A stretch of 64,000 nucleotides of DNA from Nymphaea colorata (taxonomy: Eukaryota > Streptophyta > Magnoliopsida > Nymphaeales > Nymphaeaceae): NCBI RefSeq assembly GCF_008831285.2, contig NC_045150.1, positions 7,452,001 through 7,516,000 of the forward strand, written 5' to 3'. This document shows, one piece after another, positions 9,896 to 22,782 of the stretch. Position 1 is the first letter of the stretch, and the number at the start of each line of letters is the position of its first letter. The position numbers and the translations under genes were made by a program. The notes beneath the pieces are model-generated. The model did not search any database and had not been told where the DNA came from. It worked only from the letters and a program-made list of their open reading frames with translations.

Positions 9896-12800
9896 TAATA
9901 GGTTGACCAGACACTAGGTTGACACGTTCACTAGTCTGACCAACTGTTTGCTACTTCGTTGAGACGACTAAGACAGGCTAGTCAGCTGACTACTCAAGAT
10001 TTTAGCTACTAAGAATGTTATTTCACTCTTTTCTCAGAATCTTTGAAAGTAATATCTTGCAAATACTTTGGCATGTATATTACTGTTGGCTCAGCGAATC
10101 ATATACACAAACCTCAGTGTTGAGTATTCATGAAACAATTACAATGAACATCAGAAATGGATGGTTTCCCCCGTCTCAAGTTGTTCCAAAGTTATCTCGT
10201 CCGGGTCCTAGATTATTTTTGTATGTTCGTAACTTCATAACATGAATGTAAATATTAGATGTTACATGATGCTTCTTGGACCAACTAAAATGTGCTTAAA
10301 GGTTATTGTTTCTCCAGAGCTTAATGCTTGAAGTTGTTAGCTTTTGCAAGCTAATTATGGGTTTTATGCTCTACATCCCAATTAATTTACAGTTGGAATT
10401 TGATAATTTCAATCTTGTATATAGTAGAAAAAAATTGTTATTTCATTTGATCGTTAGTGTGCGAACTAACCAGGTTAAACAATATTCGGAGAATTGACGA
10501 TGTTGTCCTCACTCCTCACCTATTGTTTGAACTCATTCTCTGATCTGTTTACATTCTGGGACAACCATGGTGCAGCCAGATTCTTTGTACTATGTGGTTG
10601 ATCCTTCTAGTTGCATAATTAGTACAACTTTGTTGGTTTCAGTTTCTTGGGTAAACATCTCATGGTGGACCTAGCTTTGTTCTTCATTGCTCTAAGGGCC
10701 TGTTTCATTGCCCGGAATTTCACTGTAGTTGCGGAATTACAATTCAATTTTTGACATTTCATTCCAGCTCCAGCAAACGCTGGACCGTAGTTGGGAAAAA
10801 TGCAAAGGATGTAAATGAAGATACCTAGCATATAAAGAAAAATATAACAGGATATTATATTCACCTTATTTCACTTGCGAAGTAACTAACAAACACCATT
10901 AAAGAACACAAACTTAAATGTATTTGTGATGACAGACTCCATAAAGTATTATTAATGAGATACAGTTGTTATACTCCATAAATTTATGAAATGTGGAAAA
11001 GAATGTGAAGAATGAAGGTTTGTAAATAATGTGAAAGGACATTTTTGTTAGCATGTGTTGCTAATGTTGTGAACAGGGACACAGGTGATACTTTATGGGC
11101 ATAATCAACTTTTGGATACATTAATTATCTAATTGACTTGCAAGGATTCAGACTGATGTTTATACCTGACTAGTTACAAGTTCCTGTGTACAATTGACAG
11201 GAGGATACTTAAAACTTGCATCTTAGTTTCATATAACCGTGTTATGCCATGCATATATATTTGCATGTCCATTACTGGGTAGAAAGAATTTGGATCATTA
11301 ATGGACAATTGGTTTCGATGTTTAAATTTTGGAGTTATTTGATAAATGGACTCATGACAAGGTAAGTATTTCAATGTGATGGTCACTTGATTGTAAAGAT
11401 TATTCTTAAAAGCTTGAGTAGATCAACTATGTCAGAATGAATGTGATGATAATGGTGCGTGTGTTCTAATGCAGCATGAGCAGATTGATTCTGTTCATGT
11501 CAGCAATTAAGAACTACGTGCAAGTTGAATGTTTCTTTTGATTCATCACCCATGTTAACTTCATCCTTTTGAGAACGTGGATACTTAAATAATATTAGAT
11601 TCATGAAGCTTTGAACTGAAGGGGTGGCTGTCACATCCCGTATTCAAGTCTCTTTCTGTGCATGTGGTTATGTTCAACCTTGATCTTAGATGCTAGGTTT
11701 GATATCTGTAATCCTTTATGCGTGGAATATTGATGATGGTCATGTGGTTTCTTGCTTCAGAAGAGATGGGGCAAGGCACAGCCTAGATGTTGGGGAGTCT
11801 GCAAGATCCCTTTTATTGAATGGATCAAACCTATAGCAAACAAGACTTGAACTTGATTTATGGAGGTCGAATATTCTCTGATAATGTTGATCACTGAGCC
11901 ATTGGTTTACTGAACTACGACCAGATCTGTAAACCATATTTTGCCCACGAGAATAGTTGGACCTTCTTCAAGAGTGTTGCAGTCCCTTGGCCTGAATTCC
12001 AAATCCTTTTCATCTTGTTCCCTTCCAGTTAAAGCACCAGTATACACTTTCCTTGCAGGTGCTTGCAAGAGAATGTGAATGTTACTTGAGTTTACACCCA
12101 GACGACTTAAAAGACTTGAGTTTATACCGGTTGACCTAACATCCCCATCTGAGCTACACCCCTTGTTTTGTGTGTTCCCACCGACTGTTACCAACCCAAT
12201 CTGTTATGCTCCATCTAAGTAACGGACTCATTATAGATGGTTAGCGTGGCAATTTTATTTAACTCACCTAGGGACATAGGTGCAGGCAGCCTAGTGTTTG
12301 CCCGTTAATTTAGGAAGTCAAAACAGGTTAACCCTTCCCATGGGTGACAGGGAATGTAATGATTGATATGCATTTTTTGAAGGATTATCTTGTTTAGTTT
12401 CATAAATGCATCTTACTGATTGCTTTCTGAATCATTCAGTTTTGGCAGTATTTCATTTTTTGTGCATGTAACTTTTTGGGCCATCGTTAATGATTTTTAG
12501 CAGTCCGGTAGAATCTTGATACTGTAATAAGCATCACTGGTTATAAATACATTGTAAATACATGACCTCGAGTTTTACACTATGTTTGGATGGTGACAAA
12601 GTAAAGGATACTGAAGGATGAAATGAAAAGGAAGGGAAGGGTTCGAGAACAGGAAAAAAAAAGGAAAGAAAAGAAAGGAAAAGACCTATTAAGAATGCTT
12701 GTTTGTATAGGAAGGAAAGAAATGAAAGGAATTATGAAGTCATGTTTGTTTAGCTATATAATGGAAAGCAAAGGGAAAAAGGGTTTGTTTATAATAATAC

Positions 12801-14987
12801 CCATAATACCTCAAAATGGAATTAGACATCTCTCTTAATTGTTTGGCTTTAGCATTCAAAGTCATTATACCATAGATTTATTTTGCGTGAGGTTATTTGT
12901 GAGAATGATCAGACTAATATATACACTTGTATATGAGGTTCAGATTCTATAGATTAGTGATAGCTTGCATTGGCAGTACAAGTGTGTTTGACCCCAAATG
13001 CATTGGCAATACAGGTCTACTTGAGTTAAATGGCAACCAGCAGAAAGTATTGTATGGTGTTTACTTTAAATACCCAAAGCACTTTTCTGCCAGTAGTTAT
13101 GGGTATGCAGCCAATTTCGTTTTGGCAAGAGCACAGCATTATCTTGCAATTGGGAGTAAGCTGGCTGCAAACCCTTTTGGTGGTTAGTCTCAGCCCTTTG
13201 TTTCTATAGGTTGGTTGATTTTCTATCAGTTGGAGGCGTATATAGATATCTTCTTTCTTATCAGGGACGTTATGTCCCGAAACGGGAAATAGAAGAGGCA
13301 TCTCATAGTATGGGGTTGCATTAGGTACTTTTTATCATTTCTAGTTGATGAGATCTACTTGTGCATCTCGTGATTTATGCTTTAAGATGCGGATCCGTCG
13401 GTGCAAGTCAGGTTAAAGGCTGTGCATAGTTGTGCTAGTTTATGTTTGTGAAGTTTTAAATTATGGACTTACCAGTTACCAGTGCATGATGTTTGCTGAA
13501 CTTTAAATTTTAAATGGTCTTGATTGCATGTAGTCAGACTTCAGACTCATTCGTCCTCTACGCCTGAAAAAAACGGTTTTGATTTGGAACGACTAGTATA
13601 TGTTTCAGATTTGATTCACTCCTTCAGCTTACCTACCTCCGGTGCTTGGAACTTATAAACTAAACTCCGTCCATGTGGTGAAATGGGGACGGATGTAGCG
13701 GTGTGTGTATATTTGTGTATCAAGCACAAAATCTCCTTGTAAACTAGATAATAGATTTATATCCAACCACATTTTTCTGCAATGTTTACATGGACAATAT
13801 GTTCTATGTACGTGCCTAATAATGTGAGGACGATAATAGCTACGGAGAGATGGCAGACAAGAAAAACCTAGTGGCCTGTTTGACACCCTAGAATAATGTT
13901 TCTTGAATTAGGTTGTAACTACACAACGTTTCCAGGTTATCGAATGTGTCTGATGGCTGCAATTTTTATACGAGTAACTGTTTGCTGCTGTTTGATGGAG
14001 GTAGCCAAAGCGACTCCTTCCCTTACTCTTGGGGTCTGGAGCTGTTTGGAGACTTGGGTGGGAAGTAGGGCATCGGTCAATTGGAGTGCAGCACACCTTA
14101 ATAGCGGCGATTTCACAATTTTGACATCAAAATCCAGTCCAAAATATCTATTAGCAGAGAGACAAGTTTAAACTGTTTGAACTCATGCGTTCTATGACAT
14201 GAGCAGAGTGAAGAATTCATTTGTGAAACATTGTCAAATATTCCTTGATAAATATTCCCGCATGAAAAAATGCACATCAAGATGAATGGATGCGTGCATG
14301 AAGAGAAGCAGAACATGTCCGTAGACAAGCATGCATCGCACACAAACACACACAAATGATCAGCACTCATCTGAATAGCTCAATTCTCAACCTAAGCACA
14401 GCGTGTTCGAGGTTGCCTCTACAAAAACATTCCCATGCAGCCATCAATTATCTCAAGCTCCATGTTCCTTCTCTCTCTGTCGGACTCTTCTCTGTCCTTG
14501 TTCCTTTTTCCCCTCTATCTGCCAACTTCATCGTGAAGTGGTTGAATGGTTTTTATGGGCGCCGTGAACTTCTAACGAAAAGCTTTTGAAGCCTACTTTT
14601 TTTTGAAACCTCTTTACAGAAATTACCTGCTTTAACTTTCAAATATTGTGCAATTTCTTGCTAATGTACTTTATAATGCCATAGCAAGCGCCACTCCGAC
14701 CTTACTTATGTTTTACATTTTCCATCACCAGTGGCTGTTAAAGTTTTACCAGCAGAAGCGTCCATAAATAAAGGCTAATCTTGCACATTAAAGCGCAGAC
14801 GAAGTAAAGGATGAGCGGTGAATGATTCTGAGGAAAGCATGCTCACAAAAGATGCGTTAAAAATGCAGAAAATAAGTCAGTAAAAAAAGACAGCCAAAAC
14901 AACATGTTAAAAAAATGCAAAAAAAAAAAGTGAAAGCCATTTTTTTTTTCCATTTTGGACGTTTTTCCATTTTTTTTTCATTTTTCA

Positions 14988-15057
<70 letters not shown>

Positions 15058-16306
15058 CATTTGTCACATTTTATTTTACATTTTTTACTACCACATTTTA
15101 ATTTTAAGATCCTAATTTTTAGTTTGTTGACATTTTCTCGAGATTTTCCTGAGAAAAGCCACACTGCCTTATTATACCCAATAAACCTCGTCATTTAAAA
15201 CCTCTAAATGATATTTGTGATTATGGAGGAAAGATCTAAATTATTAGAGTTGTCAGCCTCCTCATCAAAGCTCCCATCTCGATCTGCACTTGCTGAGTTC
15301 TTAGCTCGAAGAAGCACCTCAATAAAATTCCTATGTTCTGCTTCATGCAGTTCCATGCGAGTACCGGAGTTCTCAAGCTACATCTGCTGCAGCCCACTTC
15401 CCTTGCTGCAATCACAACAGCAGCCTCATTTGGAGACTGTTGGATTCTTCCTTCATTTTAGGAATAGCAGTTTGATGGATCGCAAGTAGGCGAAGCAACT
15501 TCTGAATGAAATCTGCGTGGTTCACTCAACCAGCTGCCATCCAAAACTGCGATTATCAGTGAAATTTGAGGCCTTTAATTGATGGTTCCAAAGCACTCTA
15601 ATTCATCATCTGTTTATGATGATGCTATATATTTTATGGTTGAAATACTTACACCTTGAAAGCAAGAGATTGCCATTAAGAAAACAAAAGGAAAAATAGA
15701 AGGGAGCAAATTCTAACCCACGAAAAGGGCAACAAGTTAGAAAGAAGCAAACAACGAATAAATTCTATACACAATGTTTAGGATGGCCCAAGTTTCAGCA
15801 ATGAGAAATGAGAGACCACTAAATGACAAGGTAATCAGATTGCTCCACTAATTCAACTAATTTCTCTTGGGGCACAGGTTACAGGTATCCCAAACAAAGA
15901 AGATAATGATCCATGTTTCATATAGAGGCCTCTGCATAGTAGATCTAAAACCCCAGAGAAAACATCCCACTGAAAGAAAGTAGTATAGCTTTCTCAATGA
16001 AAATCTCACTTTTAGCTTGTGCCAAATTGATTCTCAGAAATCCCGAAAGCGAGATAAAGAAATGAGCATCTCTTCCTCAATCTTGCAAATGAGAACCCAA
16101 AGATAGAGTAGGAAAATAAAGTGGTGTTACCAAAATTTCCTAGTCAGATACCCAAGCTGATATGGAAATGGAAGTCATGGATTTTGGTAGAGCAACTAGG
16201 GAGCATGTTTCATTTTGAGGTGCCCAATTGTGGCTAAAAAATGCAAAAAAGAAAGAAAGAAGGATATTTTGCTAAATCAAATAGAATTTGGAACCAGCAA
16301 AACAAC
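9896..16306. other. Gene-poor stretch, 9.9-16.3 kb
   Basis: No convincing gene. Notable content: an end resembling common plant MITEs (GGGCCTGTTTCATTGC at about 10696-10711) with a weakly matching inverted end near 10890; minus-strand frames at 11740-11937 and 11907-12194 without recognisable motifs; an A/G-rich patch at 12610-12790; GGCCTGTTTG at about 13872; a long (TA)n at 14990-15055 bounded by A/T-rich patches; and a short minus-strand frame at about 15236-15370 (MELHEAEHRNFIEVLLRAK and onward) that could be a degenerate coding fragment but that I cannot identify. Confidence 0.4.
14990..15055. repeat. (TA)n microsatellite
   Basis: About 66 bp of uninterrupted alternating TA, flanked by T-runs. 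The apparent Tyr/Ile ORFs across it are artefacts of the repeat. Confidence 0.98.
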
Positions 16307-16612
16307 CACTACAACAATCTTGAAATATGGCAACGGCTAAAGCCGGCAAAATTTTAAAATAACCGTCGCCAAAACAGTTTGTCTGGAAAATTTCCGTGGG
16401 CATGAACCTTGACGAAGGTCCCGGCCGTTAGAAAGACGATCGTCTGTCCCGACGCTTTAGGCCGTTGGGACTGCTCTAAATACGCAAAGGCCACGCCCGT
16501 TGGAAACGTGTGTGGTGAACCCTTAACGAAGGCTATAACGGTGAATGTGTTCATCGCCATAGGCTTGGCTGCACGGCTGTAGGGGTGATTATTTCACCGC
16601 TGCAGACCTTTT
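16307..16612. mobile_element. CACTA (En/Spm-type) transposon end, other terminus not found
   Basis: Begins CACTACAACAATCTTGAAAT, the classical CACTA terminus. It is followed by a GC-rich subterminal zone rich in CGGC/CCGT/ACGG words on both strands (GGCAACGGCTAAAGCCGGC, CCGTCGCC, GGCCGTT, AACGGTGAA), typical of the subterminal transposase-binding repeats of this superfamily. I could not find the matching TTGTAGTG terminus downstream, so the element looks truncated; its limit at about 16612 is where GC-rich sequence gives way to a T-run. The 68-codon minus-strand frame inside is a by-product of the GC-rich repeats. Confidence 0.6.
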
Positions 16613-16653
16613 TTTTTGTTTTTTCTTTTAACCGAAGCCCCCTATAAACCAGA

Positions 16654-16929
16654 TCAAGAAATCTCCCTTACATTATACAAGTGGGAAGATTTATGAAAGA
16701 CTTTAAGTATCCTTCTAGCATACTTTCCTTGCGAAGACCTAGTAGCAGATGCAATGTAATTGCCACTAACATGGTTCAATGGCCTCTCTATCTTATCTAT
16801 TGACCTGCTTCCCATGTTGAACATTTTGAAGCTTGTTGTTCTTTGAGCTTCTTTGCTTGAGAGACTTTGCGACTGAAGTCTTGCCTTCAGAATCTTAACT
16901 TCTTGCTCAAGGCACTGAAGCTTGTGGAT
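16654..16929 (-). CDS. Unidentified terminal-exon-like open frame with coiled-coil start
   Basis: A minus-strand frame of 91 codons, open from after a TGA at 16930-16932 to a TGA at 16654-16656, with coding-like composition in AT-rich DNA. Its first part (KLQCLEQEVKILKARLQSQS) has leucines in heptad spacing like the end of a coiled coil; the remainder is Ser/Lys/Arg-rich (SHVS-, SSQGKYARRILKV-type segments) and ends REIS. Possible splice acceptors precede it (CACAAG before CTTCAG, or TTCAG itself). The only methionines are internal, so if real it would be a last exon of a minus-strand gene whose other exons should lie at 17-19 kb. I could not find them or recognise the protein. A CACTA fragment lies immediately downstream. 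It may be a pseudogene remnant. Confidence 0.3.
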   Translation of the reverse strand: MHKLQCLEQEVKILKARLQSQSLSSKEAQRTTSFKMFNMGSRSIDKIERPLNHVSGNYIASATRSSQGKYARRILKVFHKSSHLYNVREIS

Positions 16930-19198
16930 TCACAGTCCTCGTTGATTAAGAAGCGCTTGCTGCCATTGAACAACAAGGATGAAAGGCAAGGGCAGAATTC
17001 CAGCATCAATGAACACAAAAGACCCATAATGACAGTAAAGTCAATAACAAAAAATGAACAATTGAAATTTGCATAGCAATAACTAAATGGCTCCATCATG
17101 CAATCCACAAAAAGACACAAATGTGCATGCTCTCAAATACAGAACAAAGAAGTATGGGCTACCAACAACTGGTTTTAAAACTACAGCACTATAATTTTTG
17201 GGCATTATCTTGCAAGATAATGCAAAGTAGTAATGAACAATATTAAATGCATTTTTAAATTCAAGGGCAGCTACCTGATGCATACACCTGCTGAACCACA
17301 GTAAAACTTAAACAAAGAGAAGAAATACAGCAACTGGAAACCTGAACCTAATTATGGCATAAAGTATGGTAAGATAGTCTAAAAAGCTAGACAATTAAAA
17401 CGTTACACCAGTAACATGCATTATATATGCACCCGTTTGTATCATTATGCTCCCTTCTGTGACACTATGTAGTTAGGTTTATCAAAAAAGCCACTGAATT
17501 ATTGCATAAAAAAACCTCTTCTGTGACTATCTTGTTGCCCATAGCTAGTTAAAAGCCAATCAAGCATAAAAGGGACTGAACTTGGACAGTTAAACAAGTC
17601 AGTGATAAACCAACAACGAACAAGAAGGTTGGAAATCTTTGCAATCAACAGATTCTTAGGTTTCACCAACATCACAGGATCCACAACTTAAAAAGATGCA
17701 CATCAGGAGCAAACTCCAATTGGCATGAAGAAAAATTTCCAAAGCAGCACCCACAAACAAATGATTAAAAAAAGCTAGATCAGATGGTATCATGGAAAAA
17801 CTAATAAAGGAAGATCATGAAAGTTGGAACACCAAATGAAATAAAGCTAACCATGGAGAAAGGATTAGTGAGTCTAAAAACATAACTAAACCAGACTTGG
17901 CACCTAGTTCAAAAACGTTATCTGTGGAAGGAAGAACAGACAAATTAAACCAACATTTTCATTTTTAGATGTATATTCAAAACGTACTCAAGAGGTTCAT
18001 AAATGAGAGTTGATAAAGCATATTCTTCTTTTTGTGGTCTGTTCTACCAAAATTTGAGCAAACAAGGCCACCAATTTTCTCATTTGGAAGTCTAACCTCC
18101 ACTATGCCTATTACAGAGACATCTGATGAGAGAGAAAGTAGTGGAAGAACTACCTGAAAGAGGAGTAGGGCCCTTAATGGCCAACTCTGATGCCTTAGCA
18201 AACATGAGCACTAGCAGGAAAGCTATCAAGGTGCTCTCAGTGATTGAACAAAGCCCAATTCATTCCAGCTTAGCTCCACGGCTTTTCTTTGCCCCTGTAA
18301 TTGGGTCCGAAAGAGCGATGGGCATGATCCAACTCTCTGTATCTTAGACCATCAAACAATCTGCAACACTTGGTATCTGAAACTGAAACTACACAACTTG
18401 CCTTGAACAATCATCTCTTTATACAATACAACCTCTGTTACATATCAAAGAGACACCGAGTGTAGCGAGAAATGATAATTGATGAGATGGAAGATGATGG
18501 CAGTAAAGAGATGCATGAATACTAAGAGTAGATATATTTACCGGATCACCCAAGTGGGTAGCCAAATTAAGGAAATGAAATAGGGGAAATGAGAAACACA
18601 GAAAATAAGTCAATGTATTGATGAAATGGCAGTGAGAGTGAGAGGGAAAACTGAAGGACAAGCTTGTGTAGTGGCAGAGGATTGGGTAAGCAAGTAGGAG
18701 GACTCCCTAGAGCAGGAAGTAGCTTGAGTGTGGAGCCTGATCCATACTTACTAGGCTCCATTAATTTCCAGGACATTCATGTAATTCTATGTTTTACGGG
18801 TTTGCCCTAATCACCATCTTTATGAAGGGGTAAGAGGGGTGTGGTTGGGATTGGGCTCTTTTATTCTTGGTTTTCTGTGATAGTGAAAAACATTGTGCAA
18901 CTGTGGTCTGTGGACATGGGAGAACTCTATCTCAAAACCACGTAAATCATTGTGTTTTATTCTTCTTTCCCTTATTTGGTTTTCTTCGCTTGGCATGTTA
19001 AGAGAGAGAGAGTGAGAGAGCCTCGTTCCTAACACAGAGCTATGTAGGTGAACAAAGGTGATGAAGGTGGCTGGTTCAGTTTGCTATCTAGCTTCACACA
19101 AGAAATAAGAGCAAAGGGATGCTTTGAATACATGCAAGCACTATTACCCTAACATGTTAAAGAAATGTTGGTGGAAAAAATTTTGACCCTATTGGAGC
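16930..19198. other. Stretch with possible degenerate coding remnant near 18.1-18.35 kb
   Basis: AT-rich DNA. On the minus strand between about 18350 and 18120 one frame reads through ...SDPITGAKKSRGAKLE, a TGA, then IGLCSITESTLIAFLLVLMF and AKASELAIKGPTPLSG, ending at a CTTTCAG/GTAGTT junction that could be a splice site. The hydrophobic block resembles a signal peptide, but the in-frame stop and absence of a clear start leave it unsupported as a gene. An 8-bp perfect stem (TGGAGCCT/AGGCTCCA, about 18731-18761) is also present. Nothing else was recognised. Confidence 0.3.
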
Positions 19199-19684
19199 TA
19201 GCGGTGTCAATATATTCAATTTGGATTGGTTACCCGACCAAACTATTCCAAAAAAAATTAGATATGGAAAAGAGATTAACATTCAATTAAGAAATCAGAT
19301 AAGATTTATATTTAAAAAAATAACATCCAATTGGATTCAGATTCAGATATTTATAAATATCAGATCGAGTTTGGATTCAGTTATATCTAAATATCAGATC
19401 AAAGTCAGATTCTGATTTAGATTAGATTTTGTTTTAAATAAATATCCCATGTACAATGCTCTTACATTTGAAAATCGGCCACTTTCTTTTCAAAATTGGA
19501 TTCAAATATGATTGTAGAGATCAAATTCCAGTCGGATTTGAATTGTGACATCAAATTTCATTTGGGTTCAGACATGATTTTTCTTCGTTTGTATTCAAAT
19601 TCAAATCCAAATATGTGAATATCTGCAAAAGTGGAAGCGGTTAAGGTTGTTATCAGATTTGAATCCAACCCATTGACATCTCTA
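19199..19684. mobile_element. TIR element of the TAGNGNTGTCAAT type (MITE)
   Basis: 486 bp bounded by TAGCGGTGTCAAT on the left and, inverted, TAGAGATGTCAAT on the right (11 of 13 match). The interior is AT-rich with many short GGATTCAGAT / ATATCAGAT-like words, the pattern of the widespread plant GGTGTCAAT repeats. No 8-bp target duplication is recognisable, so the superfamily is uncertain and the copy looks old. Confidence 0.55.
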
Positions 19685-19899
19685 CATGCATCTGATTATA
19701 AGGTGTCTCTTACTTTTGTCTTCCTCTTGGTAGAGGATGTAATAGTTCACAAATGAGGCACCCATCCCCAGCAACCTGTCATCAGTAGACAACACACCCT
19801 TATAAGCCATTAAGAGAAACCAACAAACTCTGGCCAGTAAATACCGCTTCTAGACATTTTCCCTCCATCACTCATCCGTTTTTTTTTATTCCTAGTAGC

Positions 19900-20060
19900 C
19901 ACGGGCGGAGCCAGGGGGGCACGCATGGGCCATGGCCCCAACTCAACTTTTTTTTTTTTTAAATTTAGAAAATTTTACTTATCCTATATAAAATTTTTGA
20001 AAAATGATATTTTGGCTCGTGTCAAAATTTAGAAACTTTAAGCCAAATTATGTAGCTCTG
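19900..20060. mobile_element. Decayed hAT-type MITE copy, inverted relative to 9746-9887
   Basis: Starts CACGGGCGGAGCCAGG and contains an interior (TTAGAAAATTTTACTTATCC..., TGAAAAATGATATTTTGGC...) that is recognisably the reverse complement of the 9746-9887 interior. An extra GC-rich block with the palindrome GGGCCATGGCCC lies near its left end. The right end (TAGCTCTG) is a degraded form of the terminal repeat. No target duplication is visible. Confidence 0.55.
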
Positions 20061-22751
20061 TGTTGTTTCTGATATCAATGGTAGTGGCATGCTTTATTCA
20101 AGCTTCAACCTTGTTCATCTCAAGGTCTTGGATGATCACCTTGTAATTTGCGTCTCTTATCTCATTCATCAAGATTCCACCATATCTATAACTTGGCTTT
20201 TTGGCTAATCCTGACCTTTCCAGTAACCTTTTTCTATATTAGTTTCTAGCAAACCTCTTGCTTCTTCATCCCCTTGCATCCTTTCAATGATCTTTTAGTT
20301 ACCCATGGGTTTCTCGAAGGTTTTGTATGCTTAACTTGAAGCTAATTCTACACTGAGTTTTGGTAGAAGATGCAACAGAGCCTGCTGGATACCTATCCCC
20401 TTCTACCGTTAGCTTTAGATTTATAGGCCACAAGATGCAATATTTTTTCCGTTCTATGGATTAGCCCAAAGGAACTAAGCTACATTATCCCTGTGATTCA
20501 TTGATACCGCAACTCCTTGTAGAGACATCTCAGGTGCGATATTACCTATTCTATATTTGGATATATATATATATATATATATATATAGAAAGAGAGAGAG
20601 AGAGCACATGACCCATCATGCCTGTCATTTCTAAAGTAAATAAAACCGGACCCTCAATACTATGTACGATTTGAATGAGTTCTAAAGGCTCAATATGGGT
20701 TCATGGCCAAATACGCCTATGATGCATTTTCTTATACTTTACAATTCCGTCCGCAAGAGGGTCAAATTGTACAATAATTTATTTGCCGGTAGCTTTTTTG
20801 GATTACAACCATGACCATTACTTTTTAATTGGCCGTTTTTGCATTAATTGCTACTTCATCAATCTTATTGATTAGTGTATCCATTGTATTTTTGTCTCCT
20901 GATAGTTGGTCAAGTAATAAAAATGTTGCATTTTTTAGGACGTTATTATGGATTGCATTAGTATTTATGGTAGGTGTTCTTAATTCACCCATATGTTGAA
21001 CATTTTCAATGTTTTTTGGAACAACAACCCTAACAAATTCTCCTACATCTATATATAGACGTTGGTTGATCAAGAATATGCAAGAAAAACACTTTGAATT
21101 GTTGATTCATCACTGGAAATGGCTTAGAACTAATACTAATAGTTCATTATTTAATGGATCTATCCAGTATAACTCTATTTGAGAGCTATCAGCATTTATC
21201 AAATCTATTCATATCTAACTATCTAACTACGAAATGCTGTTGGATAAAATGACAAGGACATTATTGAGAAATAGTGGTAATTTGGGCGACGCGAAGGGCA
21301 TCCAACAGAAAGCAGACCAATATCTTTTTACTAATAATTATTTGTGCTTCGTGAAGAATTTCACATGTAAAAAAGGGAATGCCAAGTTAAGATATGTGAG
21401 ATGTCCCATGCGCTATTCAAGGATGGTAGAAAGTTGGATCATTTTATTCTTTGCTGTTTAAAAAGAGAACAACATGCATCGACTTTCCTTTATTGAATTT
21501 CAAGTCTATGTTACACTTCAAATCGTCGGGAAGACTCAACTCGTGTAATAGAAGAGTGGGACATATTACTGATTAGTAGAAGATCATCTGCAAGCATTAT
21601 AGAGCTCATTCTTGTTTGAAACTGGGTATTGAACTGCTAAAAATTTTTCTCCCCTCTTCTCCACTGACTAGAACAGAGAAAGAGGTAGAAGAAATGCATT
21701 TCATCTCCAACTTAATCAAAGCAATTATATAATTCTTCAAGAAACACCACAAAACTTTGCCATCGATCTTGGAAAAGTTTATCTCGAGAAATCCACTTCT
21801 TAATTTCTAACGGCTTAACAAGTCCACCAATTTATGAGCTAGTAATATTTGATGGATATTGGATATTGCTACATGGCTAAAAAGAAAAAATCTATTACTA
21901 GGAAGAAGCCGCCATAGGAGCATTAGCAAGCATTTATAATCCAGCATGCAACAATTCATAGCACTTTTAGCAATGGTTTGTGGTATTTTTAGCCACAGAT
22001 TTTTAATCTTTAGTCATCTTATAACATCTGAGATTGATCAATATGTGTGCAGGTGCGAACATATTTTTTGCTTTCAGAGATATTTCACCAATTTTATGTG
22101 AAGCGGATGCTTGTAAGAAAGCAAGAAAAAAAGTGAGAGAGAGAGAGAGAGAAAAGAAAGATAGTCAATTTCATTTGGTTGACACAAAATTAAACCACGT
22201 TAAACTCCTGTATCTGTGGGAAAAGCAACTATATCAATTTCATACTACTTTTAGTTCTAAACCCTTAACATTTATAGCTTCATACTAAAGGCCCTAAAGT
22301 TGTCATATCTATCTTCTACAAGAGCATGATGTATTCGATCCAGATTTGAGTCATTCAGATTCAATTCGAGTTTAAACTCAGAACTTGGCATTGAAGCCTG
22401 AACGATCCGTCGATTTTGCTGTCAAATCTCACTTAACAGATCAAGATTCACTGAGAGATAATGTCGATCGGAGTTGGAACTGTACAGTTCATATCCTTTA
22501 ATTGCTACTCAAAGTAGTAGTTTTGCCTCTCCTGTTGGAAAGGAATCTAGTGCCTTTTAATGGGCAGCTTACCCACAAAGCAAAAAGCATCGTTTATTTT
22601 ATTTGTTTTAAAAACGACTTTGGTTGTCAGTTAAGTGATAAGATGAAATAATCTTTCTGCTCACCTAGAACTTGAATGAACGGACTCCCATAAGTTGGTC
22701 GTGACGTGTGTGCTGCGACGTAATGTGTTATACACAAAAGTTCTCTCTCTC

Positions 22752-22782
<31 letters not shown>

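Noticed and set aside
11629-12349. Possible solo LTR from TGTCACATCCCG to GGGTGACA
   Set aside because: Only the first six bases are inverted between the ends and the flanking 5-mers do not match; no retroelement protein is adjacent.
18731-18761. Perfect 8-bp inverted repeat as a microRNA hairpin
   Set aside because: The stem is far too short for a plant miRNA precursor and no known miRNA sequence was recognised.
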